Shown here: positions 35,583 through 44,760 of the stretch, piece by piece
Numbering within the stretch: the stretch's first letter is position 1
How the letters are laid out: each line of letters begins with the position of its first letter
DNA from: JAJFUE01 sp039683515
Lineage (GTDB): Bacteria; Sumerlaeota; Sumerlaeia; MVZB01
Assembly: GCA_039683515.1 (NCBI GenBank)
Contig: JBDKRG010000020.1
Coordinates: forward strand, 5,290 to 69,289
Reading direction: 5' to 3'
Length of the DNA stretch: 64,000 bases
Made by a program: the position numbers and the translations under genes
Notes under the pieces: generated by a model
Database searches by the model: none
The model's input: only the letters and a program-made list of their open reading frames with translations
What the model was told of the DNA's origin: nothing

Positions 35583-35793
35583 CGGACCACTCCACGCGCA
35601 CGACTCTCCCGGCGGGAATTCCCACCTATCCATGTTTGTTTATCGTCAACCGGGGGAAGGAGAATTAGAGGTTCGATGAAATGTGCCACGCCATCTTTTC
35701 TGAAAAACTTTTCATCGCTTGCGACACTAATATATCAAAGGTTCCTGCCGCCGGCGGCTCCGGCGACTTCAAAAAATTCGAAACGGACACCCA

Positions 35794-36744
35794 ATGATCA
35801 AACCCTTGCTGATGAGCCTGACGATGTTGATGTTTGCCTCGGCCGCTCATGCGGCCGAGGCCGACGCCGGCCTTTCGCACACGCTGGAAATCATGCGGAA
35901 CACCTACCGCGATTTGCATCGGCTTTCTGGGGTGATCCTGATTGACGTGTATGTGCGGAACACGTCCGGAACCACTCGGCTTGCGTATCTCAACGACATC
36001 GAAATGATCCGGTTCGACAATAAGTTTAACATCACCAACAACGATGGGTCGGTAACCCGCCGACTTGCGTTTGACGGCGATCGGTTCAAGAGATGGAACA
36101 CGACCCCTGCCAATCCGGCCGGGTCGGGTCGATTCAATCATGCAACGCGCACCAAGCCCGAGACAGAGACAAGCATGGAATCATGGGTTCATAGCGCGCC
36201 ATATTTCGGGAACTGGCCGTTCCTGTTCATGGCGCAGGACACGATGCCGATTCACCGGTTGCTCGCGTCAAACAGCAAATCCGTGACGGTGAGATCCAGA
36301 TCGGGCGGAGCCGAACAACTTGTGATCGCTTGCCTGAAAACCGGCGATTACGAATTCAGGATTGACTGCAACCGTGGATGCCTTGTGACGGAAGGAAAGG
36401 TCTTGCGCAAGCGCTCTCGGGGACACATGAAAGCCCCAAAGTGGGCCGATTGCCTGTCCCAGACGTTTTCGTTCAAGGTCCTGATGACCCAGAAGCTCGG
36501 CGATGTGTGGGTCCCGATCGAAGCCGAAGCCGATGAGGTCGCCGAATATCGCAATCAGCCGATCCGCAGGGTGCATTACAAGCTGAAACTGAAAGAATTC
36601 AAGCTTCTGAAAAGCGAGCCGCCGGCCGGAACGTTCGATTTCGAATTCCCCGAGGGCGCAAGCATTTGCGATTCGGTCACGGGGGCCCAATACATCGCCG
36701 GACAAAACGGCGCGCTCCTCCCAGCGCTAAAACAAAAACCATGA
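35794..36744 (+). CDS. Secreted LolA/outer-membrane-lipoprotein-sorting-like protein
   Basis: 316 residues with a signal peptide (MLMFASAAHAAEA, cleavage near residue 21). The body is beta-rich, with single-residue patterns of the LolA/LppX half-barrel fold (LAFDGDRFKRWN, VWVPIEAEADEVAEYRNQPI). The C-terminus has FDFEFPEGASICDSVTG, a block that also ends related proteins, including the one at 53470-54750 (PDVPDGTRVRLLDQ). It probably binds a lipid or hydrophobic ligand in the periplasm. The ribosome binding site is weak. Codon use is less GC-extreme than neighbours. Confidence 0.65.
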   Translation: MIKPLLMSLTMLMFASAAHAAEADAGLSHTLEIMRNTYRDLHRLSGVILIDVYVRNTSGTTRLAYLNDIEMIRFDNKFNITNNDGSVTRRLAFDGDRFKRWNTTPANPAGSGRFNHATRTKPETETSMESWVHSAPYFGNWPFLFMAQDTMPIHRLLASNSKSVTVRSRSGGAEQLVIACLKTGDYEFRIDCNRGCLVTEGKVLRKRSRGHMKAPKWADCLSQTFSFKVLMTQKLGDVWVPIEAEADEVAEYRNQPIRRVHYKLKLKEFKLLKSEPPAGTFDFEFPEGASICDSVTGAQYIAGQNGALLPALKQKP

Positions 36745-36856
36745 TCCGAGTGGGCCTCGCTCGGGGCACGAACCAGTTCTTGACTCGTGAACAAACGCAT
36801 TTCACAATATGGCTCTGATTGGCGACGGACCAAATCACCCCATGAGGAGCGCGACG

Positions 36857-37345
36857 ATGACGAACAAGATCCAGGGCAATCTCGAGGCCAAGGGGCTGCG
36901 GGTGGCCATTGTCGCCGCGCGCTTCAACGAGTTCATCGTGAGCCGGCTCGTCGACGGCGCGATCGACGCCCTCGTGCGCCACGGCGCCTCCGAGGACGAG
37001 ATCACGGTCATGTGGACGCCGGGCTCGTTCGAGATCCCGCCGGTGGCGCGCAAGGCCGCCGAGTCGGGCCGGTTCGACGCCGTCATTTGCCTCGGCGCGG
37101 TCATCCGCGGCGGGACCGACCATTACCAGTTCATCGCCGCCGAGGCCGCCAAGGGTATTGCGCACGTTGCGTACGAAGCCCCGATCCCGGTCATCTTTGG
37201 CGTGCTGACGACCGACTCCATTGAACAGGCCGTCGAGCGCGCGGGGACCAAGATGGGCAACAAGGGCGCCGAGGCCGCCATGGCCGCGATCGAAATGGTC
37301 AACCTGCACCTTTCGCTCGACAAATCGCTCTCCAACGACCAGTAA
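36857..37345 (+). CDS. ribH: 6,7-dimethyl-8-ribityllumazine synthase
   Basis: 162 residues from ATG 36857, with GAGGAGC 7 bases upstream. It makes the riboflavin precursor lumazine from the pyrimidine diamine and dihydroxybutanone phosphate. Diagnostic segments are ARFNEFIVSRL, TPGSFEIPP, GAVIRGGTDHYQFIA (with the catalytic histidine) and GVLTTDSIEQAVERAG. The usual nusB partner is not downstream, and no FMN riboswitch was seen upstream. Other riboflavin genes are absent from the window. Confidence 0.96.
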   Translation: MTNKIQGNLEAKGLRVAIVAARFNEFIVSRLVDGAIDALVRHGASEDEITVMWTPGSFEIPPVARKAAESGRFDAVICLGAVIRGGTDHYQFIAAEAAKGIAHVAYEAPIPVIFGVLTTDSIEQAVERAGTKMGNKGAEAAMAAIEMVNLHLSLDKSLSNDQ

Positions 37346-37369
37346 CGAATCCATATGGGATATTCAGCG

Positions 37370-37427
37370 TTTCTCACAGAGACACAGAGAAAATCGGAAG
37401 TGAAATTCTCTGCGTCTATGTGGGAAA
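37370..37427. repeat. Imperfect inverted repeat of the ACAGAGAC word family
   Basis: TTTCTCACAGAGACACAGAG at 37370 against CTCTGCGTCTATGTGGGAAA ending at 37427, 25 bases after the ribH stop. It is a degenerate relative of the repeats at 26493 and 61444 and may terminate ribH transcription. Confidence 0.7.
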
Positions 37428-37472
37428 GAATTTGTATGTTTGAATCGAAAGCGGTTGCAGAATAACCCTTAC

Positions 37473-38339
37473 ATGACAACCCACTCCACACTCCCCCTTT
37501 ACGCGCGCGGCCATGTCGGCCGGGTCGGGCCCATTCCGCTGCGCATCGCCTTGACCGAGCTTGAAAAGACCGCCCCAGCCGGCCTCGCCGACGAGGCATG
37601 GTGCGCGGCCGGGGTCGGCTGCGCCGTCGCCGAGGCCTATGACGAGGCGCGAGAGATCGGCGGCCGCGCGATTGTCGACGTCACGTTCGCCCTGCACACC
37701 CGGCTCGGCCTGAGCCGCACCGCACCCGCAACCCCTTACATCCAGCTCGTCTCGCTCGATCCCTATATGGAATGGCTGACCTCGCGCATGAAGGAAGGCG
37801 CGCCGTGGCGGCCGGTCGTCGGCCGCTGGATCGAGATCATGAATGAACGCCTGACCCTGCACCGCTACAACGACCGCGAGCACCGCAGAAGGCACGCCCG
37901 CGACCTCATCGCCGCGCCGATCGCGATCCTGGCAGAAACCGAGGCAACGCCCGAACTGATCGACCTGGCCGAACTGGCGCTGGCGTTCGGCGACCTGGCC
38001 GGCGCCGAGGAATACGCCGGCCGCGGCTGGAACCGGGTCGACCAGCCGGGCGCCGACCGGATCGGCGGGTTTTACGGCCTCGCCGACGAGGCCCGCCCGC
38101 CGGAGCCGGCGCGCATCGCCCAGGCGGCGGCCGATTTGGCCGGCCGGCTGCAAACAGCCGCGACCCCGGCGCTCTCTCCCGAGCTCGGCCCATGGCTCGA
38201 AAAAATGTGCTCGCTCATGCGCCAGGCGCTCACCGCCCGCGCCGCCGAAGGCCAATGGCCCGACTGGATGGCCGAGCAGCCCGGCTGGCTTTGTAACCAT
38301 TTCACAAAATATTTTAATCGAAAAATGCATTATTCTTAA
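37473..38339 (+). CDS. Hypothetical protein, 3' end overwritten by AT-rich island
   Basis: 288 residues from ATG 37473. It is soluble and helix-rich with many Ala, Glu and Arg; no family was recognised. The GC-rich coding sequence ends abruptly at about 38292. The last 15 residues (CNHFTKYFNRKMHYS) are encoded by AT-rich DNA and overlap the 3' end of the convergent island gene. The original C-terminus has therefore probably been lost by the insertion. Whether the shortened protein is functional is unknown. Confidence 0.6.
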   Translation: MTTHSTLPLYARGHVGRVGPIPLRIALTELEKTAPAGLADEAWCAAGVGCAVAEAYDEAREIGGRAIVDVTFALHTRLGLSRTAPATPYIQLVSLDPYMEWLTSRMKEGAPWRPVVGRWIEIMNERLTLHRYNDREHRRRHARDLIAAPIAILAETEATPELIDLAELALAFGDLAGAEEYAGRGWNRVDQPGADRIGGFYGLADEARPPEPARIAQAAADLAGRLQTAATPALSPELGPWLEKMCSLMRQALTARAAEGQWPDWMAEQPGWLCNHFTKYFNRKMHYS

Positions 38340-39990
38340 GATTGTTAAAATACTTACCACATGATAGGCACCTTACATCTGCCTTTAAGAGCTCAATATT
38401 TTTCTGTGCCATATCTTTTGAGATTTTATCCTTGTCCTCAATATACCTAATCATAAAGCATCTATACAAAAATTTCGAATAATAGTTTGAAAACAAATAC
38501 AAATAGCGCATGTAGAAAAATAATGACATAAGAAAACATGCCAAAAACACACAGCGAATTATCCCCCCATCATAAAAGCCAAAAGCAAAATGCATAAAAA
38601 TAAAGTATGCCGCAACAAATATGAAGGCTGCGCTCAGATTGCGCGCAAATCCATAAAGATTAACCCAGTTAGAAAGCATAGCCAACGGTTCGCAATCCTT
38701 TATGTTTTTTAAATACGCAAATACCAGCCAATATGTCTCTGATTCCAACTTGTATATACTGTATTTATCGGTTTTCGCATAAACACTAGAGCATAAACTC
38801 TCAATTTCATTCACAATGGACTTGGCTATATCGCTAGGAAAGGATCTGTTAATTCTGCTCAAAGAGAGAAAACCATAAAATGTTGGAAATAGAAAATGCC
38901 CGGACACGTATCGAATTATACGCATCGAAAAGGAATTATCAGGATATCTCTTCAAAATGCGCTTTAAAGATTTGTGAATTTGCATATCGATTAATTTGTG
39001 GATATAACTAAGCATTAATGATTTCGACGACGTTATCTTTCTTTTGTTCAACCGGATAAGGTACCTAATTCGAATATCACGTCTCACCAAATAGTTTTCA
39101 TACCATCTCAAGTTACAATGACGCATTTTCTTACGCCGCGCTCGCCTCATACCAAGAAGGATTCTAAAGCATATCTTATGATAGTAAAGCAAGTCCAAAA
39201 GAAGACATATCATACTAAATGAAGAAGAGAAATAAATCAGACTATAATTTATGCCGATTATCTCCTGAACTTTCACGGGCAAGAAGCGCGGACCATAGTC
39301 GAAATTGTGAATAATGAATAAATAATAGAAACACAGGCAAGCAGCATAAAAAATATATCTCAGAGAAGCATGATAATTTCTTCTCAATAACCGATTAAAA
39401 CCCGCAACAACGAGAAAAAAATAGCAAAACACAAAAATATCGGTTATTGCAGTAAAGACATGACTTTTATTCATAAACATATTTGCCTTAAAAGCAAATA
39501 CAATAAATAAGTTTATATTAACTATGCAGATTATGACAAATGATGTTCTTAATTTACGGGCTTTATCAAACATCCTCGGAAAAATTTTGGATGTAGCGTA
39601 ACTACCCGAAAGAATGTAATAAAATGGAAAGCCGATGCATCTACCCGTGATGAATTTATCTAGAAAAATAGAACTAAACATGGATATTGTATGCCCCAAA
39701 ACGTAAATTACCGAGAAAAAACACGCGCTTGCCGTAAAAGCAATGAGTATGTTGTTATATAAGGCCTCATTATGTAATATGAAGTCATTTAGATTTAATG
39801 AACTTGCCGTCTTTGATCCCGGCCATAATTTTGTTATCGCACCACGAAATCCGTTTATTCCCGCAAGAACGTCTATCACGTAAATGCAAGTCACCACCAT
39901 AACGGCAGGAATAAAATACCCGAACCAATCATAATTGGAAAGAGTGGTTATGAAAGATTTGGAATCGCCGGATTTGATGTTCACATCCAC
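38314..39990 (-). CDS. Large polytopic membrane protein of unknown function, AT-rich (foreign)
   Basis: 558 residues from GTG 39990, with AGAGG 8 bases upstream; GTG 39999 is an alternative. About eight spans are predicted: five or six in the first half (such as WFGYFIPAVMVVTCIYVIDV and NILIAFTASACFFSVIYVLG), then a Lys/Arg-rich cytoplasmic region of about 110 residues, then two or three near the end. The extreme C-terminus has a CLSCGKYF knuckle. Base composition (roughly one-third GC) and codon use differ sharply from flanking genes, indicating recent acquisition. No family was recognised. Single-gene cargo in a small island could be a defence or envelope function; this is speculative. Confidence 0.75.
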   Translation of the reverse strand: MDVNIKSGDSKSFITTLSNYDWFGYFIPAVMVVTCIYVIDVLAGINGFRGAITKLWPGSKTASSLNLNDFILHNEALYNNILIAFTASACFFSVIYVLGHTISMFSSIFLDKFITGRCIGFPFYYILSGSYATSKIFPRMFDKARKLRTSFVIICIVNINLFIVFAFKANMFMNKSHVFTAITDIFVFCYFFLVVAGFNRLLRRNYHASLRYIFYAACLCFYYLFIIHNFDYGPRFLPVKVQEIIGINYSLIYFSSSFSMICLLLDLLYYHKICFRILLGMRRARRKKMRHCNLRWYENYLVRRDIRIRYLIRLNKRKITSSKSLMLSYIHKLIDMQIHKSLKRILKRYPDNSFSMRIIRYVSGHFLFPTFYGFLSLSRINRSFPSDIAKSIVNEIESLCSSVYAKTDKYSIYKLESETYWLVFAYLKNIKDCEPLAMLSNWVNLYGFARNLSAAFIFVAAYFIFMHFAFGFYDGGIIRCVFLACFLMSLFFYMRYLYLFSNYYSKFLYRCFMIRYIEDKDKISKDMAQKNIELLKADVRCLSCGKYFNNLKNNAFFD

Positions 39991-40103
39991 GACAATCACC
40001 TCTGATGAAAGTGCCTGTAACTTCTTTGATTCTGCAAAAAAACGTCAAAAATTAATGAAATACCCGTACAGCAATTAAGTCAAGTTGAATTCCCTCCTTC
40101 GGC

Positions 40104-40133
40104 TTGACATCTCTTTTTAAATTCATCAAAATA
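40104..40133 (+). promoter_or_regulatory. Candidate sigma-70 promoter of the mutA operon
   Basis: TTGACA (40104-40109), an 18-base spacer, then AAAATA (40128-40133). It lies 78 bases upstream of mutA at the right edge of the AT-rich island, so the insertion may have changed expression of the propionate genes. Confidence 0.4.
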
Positions 40134-40210
40134 GGTCGTTTTGTCCGTAGGCGTGGGTTGATGAAAATTTATTTGCCATCCGAACCACGGCCTGCCAACG
40201 ATCTTCTTAA

Positions 40211-42298
40211 ATGGACGTCGCACTCATGAATAACCCCGTGATGGATTTCCCGCCTGTAACGCCCGAAGCCTGGCGCGCCCAGGCCGAGACCGACCTCAAA
40301 GGCGCACCGTTCGACAAGAAACTGCTGACCCATACTTATGAAGGGATCACGATCCAGCCGCTCTACACCGAGTCGGACTGGCCGTCGGCCTCCGACCCGT
40401 CGGGGCTGCCGGGGATGGACCCCTATACCCGCGGGGCAACGGCCCTGGGGACCGTCCGGGGCTGGGACATCCGCCAGGAGCACGCCCTGCCGTGGCCGGC
40501 CGACAACAACAAGGCGATCAAACAGGACCTCGAGCGCGGGGCGACGTCGATCCGCATCCGGCTCGACGACGCCGTCCGGTCGGGCAAGTACGACATCGAC
40601 CTGGTCGGCTCGGGGGGGATGGCGCTGGGGCTGGTCGAAGACCTGGACGAGGCCCTGGCGGGGGTCGACCTGAAGAACACCTACATCGGGCTGGACGCGG
40701 GAGCCTCGTTCCTGCCGGCCTCGGCGATGCTCAACGAGCTGTGGAACCGCCGCGGGGTGGATCCGGCCGGGGCGCGCGGGGCGTTCAATGCGAATCCGCT
40801 GGGATCCCTGGCCGAGCTCGGCCGGTTGCCGGTCTCGATCGACACCGCACTGTCCCAAATGGCCGACCTCGCCAAGTGGACCGCGGCCAACCGGCCCGGC
40901 GTCACGAGCATCGTGGTCGGCACGCGCCCGTATCACCACGCCGGCGCGACGGCCACCCAGGACCTGGCGTTCTCGATGGCGACCGCGGTCGCCTACCTGC
41001 GCGCCCTGACCGACGCCGGCATGGGCGTCGACGAGGCGTGCGGCCAGATGACTTTCTCCTACGGCGTGGGCTGCAACTTCTTCCTGGCCATCGCCAAGCT
41101 GCGCGCCGCGCGCCGGCTGTGGGCGCGCATCGCGGAATCATGCGGCGCCAGCGACAAGGCCCGCGGCATGCGGATGCACGTCACCACGAGCCGCCGCGTC
41201 ATCACCGAGCGCGACCCGTGGGTCAACATGCTGCGCACGACGGTCTGCGCCGCGGCCGGCGCCATCGGCGGCGCCCAGGCGGTCACCGCCGTCCCGTTTG
41301 ACGCCGCCATCGGCCAGCCCGACGACTTCAGCCGGCGCATCGCCCGCAACACGCAGCTGATCCTCGCCGAGGAATCCCACCTCGGCAGCGTCGTCGACCC
41401 GGCCGGCGGCAGCTGGTACATCGAGAAGCTCACCGACCAGCTCGCCCAGGCCGCATGGAAACTGTTCCAGGAAATCGAGGCGCGCGGCGGGATGGTCCGC
41501 TCGCTCGCCGACGGCTGGGCGGCCGGCCAGATCAACGCCGCGTTCGCCGAGCGCCTCAAGAACCTGCGCCGCCGCCGCGACCCGATCACCGGCGTCAGCG
41601 AATACCCGAACGTCAAGGAAAAGCCGGTCGAGCGCCACATCCCGAACGTGGCCGAGACGCGCAAGAAAATGCAGGAGCGGCTCGTCGCGCGGCGCATCCA
41701 CGGCCGCGGCCAGGCCGAAGTCAACCTGGCCAGGCCGATGGAATCGGCCGTCGAAATGGCCCGGCTCGGCTGGTCGGCCGGCGACATCCTCGGCCACCTC
41801 GGCGAGGGCTCAGAGCCGACCGCGATCGAGCCGCTGCGGCCGCACCCGTTCAGCGAGCCGTTCGAGGCGCTGCGCACGGCCAGCGACGAATACCTCGAGA
41901 AGACCGGCCGGCGGCCGCGCGTCTTCCTGGCCAACATGGGCCCGGTCGCCCGGCACACCGCCCGCGCCAACTACGCCACGAACTTTTTCGAGGCGGGCGG
42001 GTTCGAAGTCCTCACGAACGCCGGCTTCGCCTCGCCGGCCGAGGCCGCCACGGCGTTTGGCGAAAGCGGCGCCGCGATCGCGGCGATCTGCTCCGACGAC
42101 AAGCTCTACGCCGAAGTCGCGGCCGACACGGCCGGGGCGCTCAAGGCCGCCGGCGCGCGCACGGTCGTCCTGGCCGGCAACCCCGGCGAGAACAAGGCCG
42201 CCTGGCAGGCCGCCGGCGTCGACCGCTTCATCTACATCGGCTGCGAAGTGCTCGAAATCCTGCGGGCGCTTCTGACCGACGAGGGCGTGACACGATAG
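40211..42298 (+). CDS. mutA: Methylmalonyl-CoA mutase small subunit
   Basis: 695 residues. The N-terminal TIM-barrel region matches the large subunit (YTRGATALGTVRGWDIRQ, FSYGVGCNFFLAIAKLRAAR, VDPAGGSWYIEKLTDQLA), but key substrate-contact residues differ. The C-terminal flavodoxin-like domain (RRPRVFLANMGPVARHTARA) lacks DxHxxG, so it does not bind B12, as in the Propionibacterium alpha-beta enzyme's small subunit. It forms a heterodimer with MutB that interconverts methylmalonyl-CoA and succinyl-CoA. ATG 40211 is used; ATG 40226 is also possible. It is the first gene of the propionate module. Confidence 0.93.
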   Translation: MDVALMNNPVMDFPPVTPEAWRAQAETDLKGAPFDKKLLTHTYEGITIQPLYTESDWPSASDPSGLPGMDPYTRGATALGTVRGWDIRQEHALPWPADNNKAIKQDLERGATSIRIRLDDAVRSGKYDIDLVGSGGMALGLVEDLDEALAGVDLKNTYIGLDAGASFLPASAMLNELWNRRGVDPAGARGAFNANPLGSLAELGRLPVSIDTALSQMADLAKWTAANRPGVTSIVVGTRPYHHAGATATQDLAFSMATAVAYLRALTDAGMGVDEACGQMTFSYGVGCNFFLAIAKLRAARRLWARIAESCGASDKARGMRMHVTTSRRVITERDPWVNMLRTTVCAAAGAIGGAQAVTAVPFDAAIGQPDDFSRRIARNTQLILAEESHLGSVVDPAGGSWYIEKLTDQLAQAAWKLFQEIEARGGMVRSLADGWAAGQINAAFAERLKNLRRRRDPITGVSEYPNVKEKPVERHIPNVAETRKKMQERLVARRIHGRGQAEVNLARPMESAVEMARLGWSAGDILGHLGEGSEPTAIEPLRPHPFSEPFEALRTASDEYLEKTGRRPRVFLANMGPVARHTARANYATNFFEAGGFEVLTNAGFASPAEAATAFGESGAAIAAICSDDKLYAEVAADTAGALKAAGARTVVLAGNPGENKAAWQAAGVDRFIYIGCEVLEILRALLTDEGVTR

Positions 42299-42307
42299 TC
42301 GGGTCGA

Positions 42308-42353
42308 TTTTCGATTACGATTACGTCACACGAGCACGAGCACGAGCACGAAA
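42308..42353 (+). repeat. GATTACG dispersed repeat, copy 5, between mutA and mutB
   Basis: TTTTCGATTACGATTACG followed by TCACACGAGCACGAGCACGA. It begins 10 bases after the mutA stop and ends 33 before the mutB start, same orientation. It has two GATTACG units instead of three but three CACGAG units. Confidence 0.88.
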
Positions 42354-42385
42354 TTGAGCGAGGCTTTACTGAAAGGTTAACTGAT

Positions 42386-44557
42386 ATGTCCATTCCGGAT
42401 TTCAGCAATATCGACCTCGGCGCTTCCGCCGGCGCCGATCTGGACGCCTGGCGCGCGCTGGCCGAGGCCGAACTCGGCGAAAAACTCGAGCACCTGGACT
42501 GGCTCACCCCCGAGCAGATCCACATGAAGCGCATGTACTCGGCCGCCGACACCGCCGGCCTGGGCCACGCCGGCATGATGCCCGGCTTCCCGCCCTACCT
42601 GCGCGGGCCCTACGCCACCATGTACGTCCAGCAGCCGTGGACCGTCCGCCAATACGCCGGGTTCTCGACGGCCGAGGAGAGCAACGCCTTCTACCGCCGC
42701 AACCTGCAGGCCGGCCAGAAGGGGCTCTCGATCGCGTTCGACCTGGCCACCCACCGCGGCTACGACTCCGATCACGAGCGCGTCATGGGCGACGTCGGCA
42801 TGGCCGGCGTGGCGGTCGACTCGATCCTCGACATGCGCATCCTGTTCGGCGGCATCCCGCTGGACAAGATGAGCGTCTCGATGACGATGAACGGCGCCGT
42901 GCTGCCGGTCCTGGCCCTCTACATCGTCGCCGCCGAGGAGCAGGGGGTCAAACCCGAGCAGCTCGCCGGCACGATCCAGAACGACATCCTGAAAGAGTTC
43001 ATGGTCCGCAACACATATATTTATCCGCCCGAGCACTCGATGAAGATCATCGCCGACATCTTCACCTTCACCAGCCAGAAGATGCCCAAGTTCAACTCGA
43101 TCTCGATCTCGGGCTACCACATGCAGGAAGCCGGCGCGACGGCGGATTTGGAACTGGGTTACACGCTGGCCGACGGCGTCGAATACGTCCGCTCGGGGAT
43201 CAAGGCCGGTCTGACGGTCGACCAGTTCGCCCCGCGCCTGTCGTTCTTCTGGGCCATCGGCATGAACTTTTTCATGGAGATCGCCAAGCTGCGCGCCGCG
43301 CGCCTCTTGTGGGCGCGGCTCATGAAGCCGTTCGAGCCGAAGAACCCCAAGTCGATGGCGCTGCGCACCCACAGCCAGACGTCGGGCTGGTCGCTCACCG
43401 CCCAGGACCCGTTCAACAACGTCATCCGCACCTGCATCGAGGCGATGGCCGCCACGCAGGGGCACACCCAGAGCCTCCACACGAACAGCTTCGACGAGGC
43501 CCTGGCGCTGCCGACCGACTTCAGCGCCCGGATCGCCCGCAACACGCAGCTCTTCCTGCAGCAGGAATCGGGCACGACCCGCGTCGTCGACCCGTGGGGC
43601 GGCAGCTACTACGTCGAGCGGCTCACGAAGCAGCTCGCCGACCGCGCCTGGGAGCACATCCAGGAAGTCGAGCAGCTCGGGGGCATGGCCCGCGCCATCG
43701 ACGCCGGCGTCCCGAAGATGCGCATCGAGGAAGCCGCCGCGCGCACGCAGGCGCGGATCGACTCCGGCCAGCAGACAATCGTCGGCTTGAACAAGTACCG
43801 CCTCGAAAAAGAAGAGGAACTCGAGGTCCTCAAGGTCGACAACTCGGCCGTCCGCGAGGCCCAGATCGCCCGGCTCAACCAGCTTCGCGCCCAGCGCGAC
43901 CCGCGCCGGGTTCACGAGACGCTCGAGGCCCTGACCAAGTCCGCCCAGACCGGCGAGGGGAACCTCCTGGAGCTGGCCGTCGACGCCGCGCGGGCAAACG
44001 CGACCGTCGGCGAAATCAGCGCGGCGCTGGAGCGCATCTGGGGCCGGCACCAGGCCGCCATCCGCACCATCTCGGGGGTTTACAGCAGCGAAATGGGTGA
44101 AGATTCCAAGATGATCCAGCAGGTGCGCGACTCGGTCGACGCCTTCGCGCGCAAGGAAGGCCGCCGGCCGCGCATTTTGATCGCGAAAATGGGCCAGGAC
44201 GGCCATGACCGCGGCCAGAAGGTCGTCTCGACGGCGTTCGCCGATTTGGGGTTCGACGTCGATATCGGCCCGCTGTTCCAGACGCCGGCCGAGACGGCGA
44301 GGCAGGCGGTCGAAAACGACGTCCACGTGACCGCGGTCAGCAGCCTTGCGGCGGGGCATTTGACCTTGGTGCCGGAACTCAAGGACGAGCTCAAGAAGCT
44401 CGGCCGCGAGGACATCATGATCATCGTCGGCGGCGTCGTGCCGCCGCAGGATTACGACGCCCTCTACGCGGCGGGCGCCGCCGCGATCTACGGCCCCGGG
44501 ACCAACATCACGCAGGCGGCCGGCGACCTGATCGAGAAGCTGAAAAGCAAGAAATAA
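42386..44557 (+). CDS. mutB: Methylmalonyl-CoA mutase large (catalytic) subunit
   Basis: 723 residues, full length for the family. The barrel domain (about 25-560) has RQYAGFSTAEESNAFYRRNL, the catalytic region FDLATHRGYDSDHERV, SISGYHMQEAGAT and RTHSQTSGWSLT. The C-terminal B12 domain has the base-off ligand motif DGHDRG with His607, followed by SSLAAGH and a GG-turn. The enzyme isomerises (R)-methylmalonyl-CoA and succinyl-CoA using adenosylcobalamin. It is flanked by its small subunit, the MeaB chaperone and the epimerase, all needed for propionyl-CoA metabolism in either direction. Confidence 0.97.
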   Translation: MSIPDFSNIDLGASAGADLDAWRALAEAELGEKLEHLDWLTPEQIHMKRMYSAADTAGLGHAGMMPGFPPYLRGPYATMYVQQPWTVRQYAGFSTAEESNAFYRRNLQAGQKGLSIAFDLATHRGYDSDHERVMGDVGMAGVAVDSILDMRILFGGIPLDKMSVSMTMNGAVLPVLALYIVAAEEQGVKPEQLAGTIQNDILKEFMVRNTYIYPPEHSMKIIADIFTFTSQKMPKFNSISISGYHMQEAGATADLELGYTLADGVEYVRSGIKAGLTVDQFAPRLSFFWAIGMNFFMEIAKLRAARLLWARLMKPFEPKNPKSMALRTHSQTSGWSLTAQDPFNNVIRTCIEAMAATQGHTQSLHTNSFDEALALPTDFSARIARNTQLFLQQESGTTRVVDPWGGSYYVERLTKQLADRAWEHIQEVEQLGGMARAIDAGVPKMRIEEAAARTQARIDSGQQTIVGLNKYRLEKEEELEVLKVDNSAVREAQIARLNQLRAQRDPRRVHETLEALTKSAQTGEGNLLELAVDAARANATVGEISAALERIWGRHQAAIRTISGVYSSEMGEDSKMIQQVRDSVDAFARKEGRRPRILIAKMGQDGHDRGQKVVSTAFADLGFDVDIGPLFQTPAETARQAVENDVHVTAVSSLAAGHLTLVPELKDELKKLGREDIMIIVGGVVPPQDYDALYAAGAAAIYGPGTNITQAAGDLIEKLKSKK

Positions 44558-44579
44558 ACCAGGTTTGCCAACCCGGTTC

Positions 44580-44726
44580 AGCCCCGGCAGGGGCGGCACA
44601 TGTTAGCCCAGGGCGAAGCGAAGCGGAACCCTGTGAGAGAAAAAATTGCCATGTTAAAGCCCCGGCAGGGGCGACGGACGGGACCGAAAAGCTTTATGTA
44701 CACTTTCTGTCGCCCCTGCCGGGGCT
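44580..44726. repeat. GCCCCGGCAGGGGCG repeat cluster with inverted pair
   Basis: AGCCCCGGCAGGGGCG occurs at 44580 and 44658; the second pairs exactly over 18 bases with GTCGCCCCTGCCGGGGCT at 44709-44726. Between them is TAGCCCAGGGCGAAGCGAAG. The CTGTCGCCCCTGCCGGGG word recurs twice at 60708-60802. It lies between mutB and meaB. Confidence 0.85.
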
Positions 44727-44760
44727 CGGATCAATCGCAAACGTATTAGCAAAACCAATA

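Noticed and set aside
36780..36810. Promoter upstream of ribH (TTGACT)
   Set aside because: A -35-like hexamer exists, but no acceptable -10 at the right distance; too weak to list.
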